Assembly (NCBI GenBank): GCA_963739625.1
Contig: CAVUAU010000011.1
Span: forward strand, 62,001 to 126,000
Length of the DNA stretch: 64,000 nt
Origin: Salinimicrobium sp963739625
GTDB lineage: Bacteria > Bacteroidota > Bacteroidia > Flavobacteriales > Flavobacteriaceae
Direction: 5' to 3'
The notes beneath the pieces are model-generated. The model ran no database searches. It saw nothing but the letters and a program-made list of their open reading frames with translations, and had not been told where the DNA came from. A program made the position numbers and the translations under genes. This document shows, piece after piece, positions 25,646 through 34,102 of the stretch (positions within the stretch are counted from its first letter, which is position 1; the number at the start of each line of letters is the position of its first letter).

Positions 25646-27529
25646 CTACATTTCTTCATCCTTGAGATACTTGTTAAGAAATTCCAGGATCTGTTTATAG
25701 CCCTTTATTTCGTTTTCCTTTTTAATGAAGCCGTGGCCTTCATCTTCGAAGACCACATATTCAACCGGCACGTTATTCTTTTTTAATGCCGCTACAATTT
25801 CATCTGATTCCACCTGTAAAACCCTGGGGTCATTGGCGCCCTGCAATACCATCACCGGATTTTTCACCTGGTCTGCATGAAAGAGCGGCGATTTATTGTA
25901 CAAGGCAAGCGAATCTTTAACGGGATCTCCCATTTCTTCATATAATGCCTTTTTGAAAGCCTCCCAATATGGCGGTACAGATTTGAGAGTTCTCAACCAG
26001 TTGGTCACTCCAAAGAGATTTACCCCGGCATCGAACTCATCTGGTTCAAACGTCATAGCTGCCATGGTCATATAGCCGCCATAACTGCCTCCAATGATCC
26101 CAATGTTTTCATCATCAATGTAATCCTGCTCCTGAAGCCATTTTTTACCCCAAATAACATCCTTTAGGTCCTCGTCGCCGTGTTTTTTGTCGTCCATTTT
26201 GTAAAAGGTCTTGCCGTAACCACTACTTCCGCGGTTATTGACAGCCAACACCGCATAGCCGTGATTGACGAGATACTGGAGAAGCGCAAAGTAGCCGGTT
26301 CTCGATTGCCCTCCGGGTCCGCCATGTACCCAAACCAGGGCAGGAACTTTATTTGCCTTTGAAGCCTGGTGAGGTTTGTAATAGATAGCCGGTATTTCCA
26401 GGCCGTCAAATGATTTGAACCTAACCACCTCTGAAGCCACAAGATCTTCGGGATCGATCTCCTTATTGAGCGTATGGGTCAATTGTTTGATGTCGTTGGT
26501 CCTAAAGTCATATACATAAAGATTGTCGGGAGTTTTTGACGTTCCTATAGTAAGCCTCATTAAATTTTCACTGTCAGAGATGTTCACTGCTTTAATATCG
26601 GCATCGGGAATATTGGGCAGCTCCAGTTCTTCCCCGGTTTGATCATCCATGACTATAATACGGTTCTTCCCGTCTTCGTTAACGGCAATAACTCTGTACT
26701 TACCGGTTTCACTAAGGTTACTGTACATTACATCCCAATTGGTCTCGTAAATGGGAGAACTTTCCCCGGTTTCCAGATCATACGCTACCAGGTAGGCGAA
26801 CTCCTTACCTACATCTGTAATGTAAAATAACTTCTTATCATCTTTGCTGAAGCCTGAAGCCGAGTACCTTCCCGCCTCCTTTGAGATTTCCTTTAGTTCA
26901 TCTTTGTCCCGGTCATAGATAAACAGTTTATTTTCACTGGTAGTAATGGGTTGTGAAAGCGCCACTAACTGCTCATTATTCGACAGGCCTGCTAACTCAA
27001 AACCTTTATCATTTTGATAAAGCATTTCGGGTTGCCAGGTATTCACCTCCATTTTATAAAGATCGAAAAATTTCGGGTCCCGCTTATTGGAAACATAGTA
27101 GAGGTATTGGTCATTATCGCTCCAGCCCGCAAAACTCGCCTTTTCATTTTCTCCCGGAGTGAGATCTTTTGCCTGTCCGTCTTTATCGAGTAGGTAAAGA
27201 TGGCTGATTTCATTTCCTCCCTTATCTGCAGAATAAACAATTTCCCCGGTGCCCGGCACATAATCCTGGGCAAAGAAAGAATTGTCTTGAGAATTGGTGA
27301 TCTGCTTTTTAGAGCCGTCCTCGATACTAAGCTCATAAACATTGAAGATACCGGTTTCGTCACTGCTTATAAGAAGCTTTTTTTCGTCGTTTGAAAATTC
27401 TCCCCCGCCCACCCGGGTATTGCCGTAAAATTGTTCAATGGTGTACTGCTTTACAGCTGTGGAGTCTTGCTGTGCTATGGCAGGAAAACACAGGAATAGC
27501 AGAAAACTGAAATAGAAAAGTCGTCTCAT
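25646..27529 (-). CDS. S9 family prolyl-oligopeptidase-type peptidase
   Basis: A 627-residue secreted protein (signal cleavage near AIAQ). The N-terminal two thirds is a WD40/TolB-like beta-propeller that gates access. The C-terminal hydrolase holds WVHGGPGGQ, nucleophile GGSYGGYMT, an Asp in GANDPRV and a His in DEGHGF. This is the S9C/DPP-like branch of oligopeptidases. The periplasmic signal suggests peptide scavenging. It is followed by a clean terminator. Confidence 0.92.
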   Translation of the reverse strand: MRRLFYFSFLLFLCFPAIAQQDSTAVKQYTIEQFYGNTRVGGGEFSNDEKKLLISSDETGIFNVYELSIEDGSKKQITNSQDNSFFAQDYVPGTGEIVYSADKGGNEISHLYLLDKDGQAKDLTPGENEKASFAGWSDNDQYLYYVSNKRDPKFFDLYKMEVNTWQPEMLYQNDKGFELAGLSNNEQLVALSQPITTSENKLFIYDRDKDELKEISKEAGRYSASGFSKDDKKLFYITDVGKEFAYLVAYDLETGESSPIYETNWDVMYSNLSETGKYRVIAVNEDGKNRIIVMDDQTGEELELPNIPDADIKAVNISDSENLMRLTIGTSKTPDNLYVYDFRTNDIKQLTHTLNKEIDPEDLVASEVVRFKSFDGLEIPAIYYKPHQASKANKVPALVWVHGGPGGQSRTGYFALLQYLVNHGYAVLAVNNRGSSGYGKTFYKMDDKKHGDEDLKDVIWGKKWLQEQDYIDDENIGIIGGSYGGYMTMAAMTFEPDEFDAGVNLFGVTNWLRTLKSVPPYWEAFKKALYEEMGDPVKDSLALYNKSPLFHADQVKNPVMVLQGANDPRVLQVESDEIVAALKKNNVPVEYVVFEDEGHGFIKKENEIKGYKQILEFLNKYLKDEEM

Positions 27530-27652
27530 AGGTTTTGGTTTTAGTTAGTGATCTCGTAAAAAGCAGGGGAAGAGGGGATGCTGCTTATACGAAATATACC
27601 AAAAAAATATAAGACCTTGATATTCAGGAAATGAATTTTCTTCTGTTAAACC

Positions 27653-27901
27653 CTAGACGAATGCCTGTCTAATCTTTTTAATGGGGCTTTTTTTCTTCTC
27701 CCTGGTGTCAATTCCAAAGAATTCATTAACGGGACAAACCTTGGTGATGGCGCTTTCAGAAATTAAAGTTCCAACGATCATGGACCCCAGGCCGCTTAAA
27801 GTACCTTTTTTACCCTTGAGTATAAAATAGCCTCCTACAAGAAGTGCCGGACCTATAAAACTGCGGATTAGTTGATCTTTTTTGCCTACATTCTCTTTCA
27901 T
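27653..27901 (-). CDS. DUF2892-like small membrane protein
   Basis: An 82-residue protein with two hydrophobic helices (IGPALLVGGYFIL; LSGLGSMIVGTLI), one Cys in the ITKVCPVNEFFG loop, and a basic C-terminus. The CPVN(E/A)xFG motif is typical of YgaP-like DUF2892 proteins. It is alone between the S9 peptidase and the AhpD-like gene. Its partner, if any, is not evident. Confidence 0.8.
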   Translation of the reverse strand: MKENVGKKDQLIRSFIGPALLVGGYFILKGKKGTLSGLGSMIVGTLISESAITKVCPVNEFFGIDTREKKKSPIKKIRQAFV

Positions 27902-28044
27902 TACTAAATGATTTTGTGGTTAGATTGCTTCTTTTAATTTAAGAAGAAATCACGACTTATCAAAGTAGCAGGTACTATACTTCCTCCATGTTCTACCCGG
28001 TCCTTTCTTTTTCCCGAAAGGAATCTTTAGAGACTGACGTCCGG

Positions 28045-28486
28045 TTAATTTTCCAATTTTTGAGGCTGAAGATCTTCTGTCATATTCATGATCCTGCCAA
28101 AGCGTTGAGAAGCGGTAAGAAATGAAATAAAAGCGCAAAGTGCAGAGATCTCTTTTTCTGAAAAATACTCTTTAAGATAATCGAAATGCGGCTCTGAAAT
28201 AGCTTTATGATCTACGGCAAAAAGTTCAGCAAAGGCAGTAGCAGCCTGTAAACGCCGGTCATTTTGATCAAAATTGGGTTTTCCTGCCTTGGCCATGCAA
28301 TATTCACAGCCGTTGCCAAAGGCAAGAGTTCTTCTTACTTGTTCGAGTAGATGGGCATCCAGGCCAGAGGTTCCAAAAAGGGTATTTTCCAGCTCGTTCC
28401 ATTTTTCCAGAATTTCAGGATTGTGCCCCAGCAGTTTTTCAAAAGGAGTGTTTCCGGTTGTGGATAAACTTTATTCGTGTACTCAT
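28045..28486 (-). CDS. Carboxymuconolactone decarboxylase-like (AhpD-type) protein, frameshifted in this sequence
   Basis: Reading from ATG 28486 gives MSTRIK and then leaves frame; deleting one T in the AAGTTTATCC stretch (28466-28468) yields STTGNTPFEKLLGHNPEILE and a continuous 146-residue protein. The span is 442 nt, one more than a multiple of three. The CxxC motif CEYC (Cys60, Cys63) is followed by MAKAGKPNFD, the AhpD-like alkylhydroperoxidase pattern. Such proteins use a Cys pair against peroxides. A conventional reading would miss the first 64 residues and the active site. Confidence 0.75.
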
Positions 28487-28536
28487 TATTAAGGGATTAA
28501 AGACGCTAAAAATACGCTTTTCCAGTAAAGAATTCT

Positions 28537-30003
28537 TCACTTCTTCGCAGGGCGCACCTGCTTGATGAGATTTTCGGCCATTCCGTCGAAAACAAAGAAG
28601 TGGAAGGGAAGAACAGAGTACCAGTAGAGCCTCCCGGCAACTCCTTTTGGCCTGAAAGTGGCAATTTGCCGCAGGTAATTCTCTCCATCGCGATTGATGA
28701 TCTTAAACTCGAGCCAGGCTTCTCCCGGTAGCTTCATTTCCGCATAAAGCAGCAGCCGTTTATTCTTCTTATCGGCGGCCAAAACTCTCCAAAAATCTAA
28801 TGTATCACCGGTATTGATGCTGTTGAGGTTCGTGCGCCCACGCCTAAGGCCCACGCCGCCCACAACTTTGTCCATAATGCCACGGGCTTTCCACATCCAG
28901 TTACCATAGTACCAGCCGGTCTTGCCGCCAATGGACCAGATGTTCTCAAGAACGCGGTCTGGATCGCCCTGAATTTTTTTCTCCCTTACGTCACTAAAAC
29001 AACCATCGGTAGGAACGTGAATATGCTCCAACAGCGCATTATCTGCATTACTGGAGGCCAGGGAATCTTTCCAGCTGGAGATGACATTGTTTTGCTCGAT
29101 CTTTTGAAAGGCCAGTTCCACCGCTTTTTTATACGGAATTGGCTCAATATTCAGCATTTTTGAAAGCTCATTCTTCCTGGCGATCACTTCTACCTTCATG
29201 CTGTCGACGAGGTTCACCGCAAGTTTATAAGAAGTAGCTGTGACAAAATAAAGCCAATAGGAGGAAAGCCGCGGCGTCATTACGGGAACGGTAATGATCT
29301 TTCTCTTCAACCCGCGAACTTCGGCGAATTGAAGCAGCATTTCTTTATAAGTGAGCACATCGGGTCCACCCACGTCATAGCCTTTGTTGAAGGTCTCCTT
29401 CCGCAGCAAAACCCCTGCAAGAAACGCCAGTACATCTCTAATAGCAATGGGTTGGCTTTTGGTATTTACCCATTTTGGCGTGATCATCACCGGCAGCTTC
29501 TCCACCAGGTCCCGAATGATCTCGAAAGAAGCGCTGCCAGACCCTACGATTATTCCGGCCTTTATCGTGGTAAGTGGAATGCGACTTTTCGAAAGCAGCC
29601 GTTCCACATTTTTCCTGGAGGTAAGATGTTTAGAAAGTTTTTCTTGATTCGTGATCCCGGTGAGATAAATGATCTGCTGCAAATTTGTTTGCTCCACCAG
29701 TTTGAGAAAATTTTCGGCCGATCTTTCTTCCAGCTCCTCAAAATCTCCTTTTCCCGAACTCATGGAATGGATGAGGTAGTAGGCGGCATCTATATCTTTG
29801 ATAGCTTCGGAAGAAGGCAGCTCCTCCAGGAAATCTACCTCAAAAACCGAAACTCCCGGATTGGTATAAATTCCTTCGGAAGGAAAGCGTGCCTTATCCC
29901 GAACACAGCAAATTACCTCGTGGCCTTCTTCCAGCAAGACCGGAAGCAGTCTTTTTCCTATGTAACCGGTGGCGCCGGTGAGCAGTATCTTTTTTGGGTC
30001 CAT
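28537..30003 (-). CDS. NAD(P)-binding SDR fused to DUF2867 domain
   Basis: A 488-residue protein. The N-terminal part is an atypical SDR with GATGYIGKRLLPVLLEEG and the Rossmann fold through about residue 300 (including YLIHSM and TIKAGIIVGSGSASFE). The C-terminal about 180 residues (GGKTGWYYGNWMWKARG, then AEMKLPGEAWLEFKI and the FRPKGVAGRLYWYSVLPFH end) match DUF2867. The fusion is common in Bacteroidota and related phyla and is usually annotated SDR/DUF2867. The substrate is unknown. Confidence 0.85.
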   Translation of the reverse strand: MDPKKILLTGATGYIGKRLLPVLLEEGHEVICCVRDKARFPSEGIYTNPGVSVFEVDFLEELPSSEAIKDIDAAYYLIHSMSSGKGDFEELEERSAENFLKLVEQTNLQQIIYLTGITNQEKLSKHLTSRKNVERLLSKSRIPLTTIKAGIIVGSGSASFEIIRDLVEKLPVMITPKWVNTKSQPIAIRDVLAFLAGVLLRKETFNKGYDVGGPDVLTYKEMLLQFAEVRGLKRKIITVPVMTPRLSSYWLYFVTATSYKLAVNLVDSMKVEVIARKNELSKMLNIEPIPYKKAVELAFQKIEQNNVISSWKDSLASSNADNALLEHIHVPTDGCFSDVREKKIQGDPDRVLENIWSIGGKTGWYYGNWMWKARGIMDKVVGGVGLRRGRTNLNSINTGDTLDFWRVLAADKKNKRLLLYAEMKLPGEAWLEFKIINRDGENYLRQIATFRPKGVAGRLYWYSVLPFHFFVFDGMAENLIKQVRPAKK

Positions 30004-30057
30004 AAAAAGGGATCTTCCGTGTAAGTTACGGAATTATTGTCCTTTTCAGTACAGCAA

Positions 30058-30423
30058 TTAATCTTCCTCGAGAATGATAAGATCGGCAGAGGCGCGGTTA
30101 AGCGCAATAGGAATGTTATTGAGCACTGCAGTTCTTATCAAGGTTTGGATGTCGTGTTCATGCCCGTGTGGGGTTTCGGCGTCAATAAAGAAGATGATCT
30201 TGTGTACTTCTCCCTGAAGGATCTTTGCGGCCAGGAGAATATCACCGCCACTGGGACCGTGACCAAATCCTTTCACGTTGAGCTCCAGCATGTCGTTAAG
30301 TAGTTTAGAGGTATTGGTCGTTCCTATACATTCATATTTGACCAAAGCGGCTTTGTGGACCTTGGCCCAGTTAAGCAAATCGGTTTTACGGCTGTTATGT
30401 GCTATTAAAGCAATTGTCTTCAT
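30058..30423 (-). CDS. mgsA: Methylglyoxal synthase
   Basis: A 121-residue protein that converts dihydroxyacetone phosphate to methylglyoxal and phosphate, a bypass of lower glycolysis. Motifs IALIAHNSRK, ECIGTTNTSKLL, GHGPSGGDILLAAKI and the C-terminal IPIALNRASADLI are all present. The catalytic Asp in SGGD is conserved. It is preceded by a TAAATTTG -7 element lying inside a TGTTACA/TGTAACA palindrome. Confidence 0.92.
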   Translation of the reverse strand: MKTIALIAHNSRKTDLLNWAKVHKAALVKYECIGTTNTSKLLNDMLELNVKGFGHGPSGGDILLAAKILQGEVHKIIFFIDAETPHGHEHDIQTLIRTAVLNNIPIALNRASADLIILEED

Positions 30424-30436
30424 CTATTTCTTTGTT

Positions 30437-30461
30437 TGTTACAAATTTAATCATTGTAACA
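30437..30461 (-). promoter_or_regulatory. Promoter and palindromic operator of mgsA
   Basis: TGTTACA (30437-30443) and TGTAACA (30455-30461) are inverted arms 11 nt apart. The minus-strand -7 element TAAATTTG (30442-30449) overlaps the arms, so a protein bound here would repress. The regulator is not known. Confidence 0.45.
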
Positions 30462-30484
30462 TATCTTGATCGATACTGAAGGAA

Positions 30485-31318
30485 CTAAGTTTTAACATCT
30501 GAAGGGTCGTTATCTACATCATAGGTGATTCCCATGGCGACCATGAACAGTCCGTAGCAAATTGTGCCAATCGCCACCACGACAAAGGGAAGATTTCCAA
30601 CGTTTTGACCAATGAAATTAAAAGCTTTGTCGGTATTTACCGCCTGGGTTGCATCTTCTGTAAAGCCCGCTTTAAGAAGGGAGAAGCCTATTATCCCAAT
30701 GATAATTCCTCTTGCCAAATAACCCGTTAAACCAAGAAAATGGATAAGTTGCTTTTTTTCTTTATTGAACCTGGCGATGTCAAGCCTTTCCCTGTAGCCG
30801 TGTCTAATCCCGTAAATCAATTGTACAACTGCGGTGGCAAAAATGGCGATTCCAAGGCCCAGTACCAGCCACTTTCCCCAGTCCTGCGAAAGGAATTGAG
30901 CTATAGTTTCCCGTTGTTGTTGCGGCTGCCCGTGCTCAGGAAGCCTGCCAAGATTAAAAAGTGCTTTTGCTGCCGCATAGGCAATAAAGGCATCTGCCAG
31001 GCTGCTCAAAGCTATACCCGTTCTTTTGCTTTTCCCCGAAAGATCGCTTCCGTATTTGTAAGGATCTTTTATGGCTTCAAAAATTCGCCAAATCACAAAG
31101 CTCACGAGTCCCAGGAGAATGAGGCCCACAAGGATCTTTCCAAGGAAAAAGTTATCGAGAAACGCCAGCAGGCTTTTGGCATCGGCGCCGCCATTTTTTA
31201 TTCTCAGGTAAGAAAGAATAGCAATAACCCCAATGGAAGAGTAGATGAGGGCAGTTGAAAAACTTCCGAAAACCGGCAGAAAATTGATAAATCTGTCTTT
31301 TTTACTTATCCTGGTCAT
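30485..31318 (-). CDS. DUF1206 membrane protein
   Basis: A 277-residue protein with six predicted membrane helices arranged as three pairs, each containing the GxxxRG-like segment (for example YSSIGVIAIL, LADAFIAYAAAKAL and GYLARGIIIGIIGF). DUF1206 is a family of unknown function; the threefold internal repeat supports a channel-like fold. No partner is apparent. Confidence 0.85.
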   Translation of the reverse strand: MTRISKKDRFINFLPVFGSFSTALIYSSIGVIAILSYLRIKNGGADAKSLLAFLDNFFLGKILVGLILLGLVSFVIWRIFEAIKDPYKYGSDLSGKSKRTGIALSSLADAFIAYAAAKALFNLGRLPEHGQPQQQRETIAQFLSQDWGKWLVLGLGIAIFATAVVQLIYGIRHGYRERLDIARFNKEKKQLIHFLGLTGYLARGIIIGIIGFSLLKAGFTEDATQAVNTDKAFNFIGQNVGNLPFVVVAIGTICYGLFMVAMGITYDVDNDPSDVKT

Positions 31319-31399
31319 TAAAGAAAAAGATAGCCATTATTTTCTTAAGATTTGAATAAGGAATCATAAGCCTCCCTTAATTTTTTAAATTTATAGGCT

Positions 31400-32164
31400 A
31401 TGAATGAGATTCTGACATTTAACGGAAATATTTTGAGTGGACTACTGGTGTATACGCTCATCTTCTTTTTCGCGATTCTCTTTAGGTACTTTGTCGCAGC
31501 CGGGATCTTCTATTATTATTACTATGTAAGGAACTTTAGCAGGTACGACAGCCGGCGGCTAAGCAAGAGGCTGGCGAAGAAAGAACAGCTGAAAAAGGAG
31601 GTCATTTGGAGCGTCAAAAGTTCGGCTATTTTTGCCTTTTTTGGAGCTGTAACATTCTGGCTCTGGGAGCAGGATCTTACCGCAATTTATCTTAATGTTG
31701 AGCAGTATGGCCTGTGGTATTTGCCGGTGAGCCTTGTTATTATATCGCTTATTCATGAAACATACTACTACTGGGTTCATCGCTGGATGCACCATCCCAA
31801 AATTTTCAGGACGGTTCACAAAGTGCATCACGATAGCCGTATTCCAACGCCCTGGACGGCTTTTTCATTTCATCCCTGGGAAAGCCTGCTGGAGGCGATC
31901 ATCCTGCCCCTAATCCTGCTGGTGATTCCTGTGAATATTTATGTTCTGGGGTTTTATTTACTGGTCATGACCGTTAGCAGCGTGATCAATCATCTCGATA
32001 TAGAGATCTATCCCGAGAGGTTCCAAAAAAGCCATTTTGGACAGCTGTTCATTGGGGCTACTCACCATCATCACCACCATAGAGAATTCAATACCAATTA
32101 CGGACTGTACTTCACATTCTGGGATAAATTGATGTCGACCGAGAATAAGAAAATGCAGCAGTAG
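31400..32164 (+). CDS. Sterol desaturase / fatty acid hydroxylase family membrane enzyme
   Basis: A 254-residue integral membrane protein with the eight-histidine di-iron motifs: HETYYYWVHRWMHH, HKVHHDSR, and the C-terminal HHHHHHREFNTNYG. The family hydroxylates or desaturates lipids. In Bacteroidota such genes often act on ornithine lipids, sphingolipids or carotenoids; the exact substrate is not visible. It is monocistronic and divergent from the DUF1206 gene. Confidence 0.9.
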   Translation: MNEILTFNGNILSGLLVYTLIFFFAILFRYFVAAGIFYYYYYVRNFSRYDSRRLSKRLAKKEQLKKEVIWSVKSSAIFAFFGAVTFWLWEQDLTAIYLNVEQYGLWYLPVSLVIISLIHETYYYWVHRWMHHPKIFRTVHKVHHDSRIPTPWTAFSFHPWESLLEAIILPLILLVIPVNIYVLGFYLLVMTVSSVINHLDIEIYPERFQKSHFGQLFIGATHHHHHHREFNTNYGLYFTFWDKLMSTENKKMQQ

Positions 32165-32167
32165 CTG

Positions 32168-32698
32168 CTATTGCACACGTCTAAAGGTTATTTCTTCGGA
32201 AAAAATATTCTTTTTGAGCAGTCTTTTGAATTGCTTTTTTGTGGGGTTGATAAGATAATGGTCAAAACTTCCATCGCGGGTGTAGATCTCTTTCACCTTC
32301 AGATCCTTTTGCAGGTCGGCAATAATGTCTTTTTCTTCATCTTCTTTCAGATCTATAAAATAAACCGAAAATTTGTCGTCACTTTCAACTTTTACAGGAA
32401 AAACCTCCCATTCTTCTTCCTCCTGAAGGCTGATCACATACCAGTCATCCATCTTTTTTAAAGCACAATCTTTTGGAGTAATATCTCCCGACAACTGTAC
32501 GGGATCTCCTCCACGAAAGATAAAAGAAGTTGATTTTACCACCAGGGTGTCGATATCTTCACTTACAAAGGTGCCGATCAAATTTGGCGGAAATTCTTTT
32601 AAGACAGGGTTGTCCTCGGGTTGGGCAGAGGTAAACAAAATGCTGTTACAGGATTGCAGCGAGAGAAACAGGACGAGAAGTGCGACAAAATTTCTCAT
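32168..32698 (-). CDS. Lipoprotein of unknown function
   Basis: A 176-residue protein starting at ATG 32698 with lipobox LQSC (Cys18). It has a DTLVVKSTSFIFRGGD core and a Lys/Glu-rich C-terminus with no enzyme motif that I recognise. The upstream gene ends at 32748 on the same strand, 50 nt earlier, so both may be in one transcript. A structural or chaperone role at the outer membrane is speculation. Confidence 0.6.
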   Translation of the reverse strand: MRNFVALLVLFLSLQSCNSILFTSAQPEDNPVLKEFPPNLIGTFVSEDIDTLVVKSTSFIFRGGDPVQLSGDITPKDCALKKMDDWYVISLQEEEEWEVFPVKVESDDKFSVYFIDLKEDEEKDIIADLQKDLKVKEIYTRDGSFDHYLINPTKKQFKRLLKKNIFSEEITFRRVQ

Positions 32699-32747
32699 TT
32701 TTGGAAAGTTAAGTCGGGGGGAGACAGTTGGTCTCTTAAATTTACTG

Positions 32748-34019
32748 CTATTTCTGCGATAACTCGCTGCAATCAAAACATTTTTTGAGCCTTTCGGGCA
32801 GTTCAGTGTCTTCAGATCCTTTGAGCGGTTTACTCAACAATTCCCGGTCATCGATTTCTTCCTTAAATTCTTTGGCGTATTCCACCAGGTGATCTCTGCG
32901 GGACTTCAGTTTCTCTGTGATCTCCCTCTCATTAAGGGCTCTAATTTGCTTTGGCCATGCCGAAAATGCCGCCTTTATTTCTTTGTCGCTAAAGATCTTT
33001 TGCAGCTTTTGAGCTTCTTCCACAAAGACCTCTTTGGGAGTGCTCCTCAAAAAATAGACATCCACGGGGTAAACAAAGCCCTCAATATAATCAATGTCTT
33101 CTTCAAAAGGTCTTACCAGCGGCTGCACCAGGTGATTTGTGAGAATAGTAGGAATCACACCGTCAATCCTAAAGAAGGCATTGTCGCGATCGCCGGCAAG
33201 CGGGGTAGCTTTGTAGCTACTTTTTTTCTTCTGTACTACCCAACCCCATTGCTTTGCGTGCCTGTCCCAATCGCCAATAAGGAGATCAAAAAGACGCGCC
33301 CTTACAAAAGCGCTTTGGTCTATTGAAACGCTGTCGCCTTTCTCCATTTTTAACTCCTGCAGGTTATGGGTATCCATGATCTCCACTACATCATTATAAT
33401 TGGTCCAGTTGGTTTCTCCTTCGGTTTCGAACTCGAGCAGGTAAAGCTTATCGCCGTAGTCTTCACTGAATTTTCCCAGGCCGGGTTGCTTAGGAGTGTA
33501 TACCAGTTGAGGATGGGTGTGCAGCAACCCCGCCCGCGTAGACAGTGATGCTGCCAGGATAGCACCGTATGGATGTTGAGCAGAAATGCCGTCAATAACA
33601 ACATTTTCCAGCCCCAGGTCCCTGGCGACCTCAGGAACGAGCGGTGCAGGATCTTTATTGACACTGCGCATGCTGTAGAGATAGCCGTTCGGCGCCATTA
33701 GTCGAAGCGAATGGGTTTGATGGCCACCACCTTCTTTTACGATCTTCATGGAGTCCAGCAGGAAAACAGGTGCCTTCACCGGAGTGGCCCAGGCGCGACG
33801 GTAATTTACTCCCTGCATGAAGCGCTTTATGGCATTTCCTTCATAAATGTTTGAGGCGATAACAGTTACAGAATCCAATGTTGAGATTTGCTGTTCCGCA
33901 CGGGCGGGGGCAACGACTTCAGAAATTTTAGCTTCATCGGGGTGAATAGAGACAGACCAATAAACAAGTGAGATAAAAAGCAACAATAGAACTAAGATCG
34001 CTAAAAGCAGTTTTTTCAT
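32748..34019 (-). CDS. Exported protein with possible kinase-like core
   Basis: A 423-residue protein with an N-terminal membrane helix or signal (to about residue 28). The middle contains RARLFDLLIGDWDRHAKQW and then PLAGDRDNAFFR, a pattern (GDWDRHxxQW ... DRDNAF) that recalls the HipA/FAM20-type kinase active site. I have not seen this verified and the catalytic lysine is uncertain. No other motif is recognisable. It is followed by a lipoprotein gene. Confidence 0.55.
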   Translation of the reverse strand: MKKLLLAILVLLLLFISLVYWSVSIHPDEAKISEVVAPARAEQQISTLDSVTVIASNIYEGNAIKRFMQGVNYRRAWATPVKAPVFLLDSMKIVKEGGGHQTHSLRLMAPNGYLYSMRSVNKDPAPLVPEVARDLGLENVVIDGISAQHPYGAILAASLSTRAGLLHTHPQLVYTPKQPGLGKFSEDYGDKLYLLEFETEGETNWTNYNDVVEIMDTHNLQELKMEKGDSVSIDQSAFVRARLFDLLIGDWDRHAKQWGWVVQKKKSSYKATPLAGDRDNAFFRIDGVIPTILTNHLVQPLVRPFEEDIDYIEGFVYPVDVYFLRSTPKEVFVEEAQKLQKIFSDKEIKAAFSAWPKQIRALNEREITEKLKSRRDHLVEYAKEFKEEIDDRELLSKPLKGSEDTELPERLKKCFDCSELSQK

Positions 34020-34102
34020 TCCGAAGTAATTTTTGTCAAGAATGTAAGCAATTTTTATCGAAGCGGCTGTCCCGGAAGCTGCTTTTAAGAAGGTTTTGAC
34101 GA

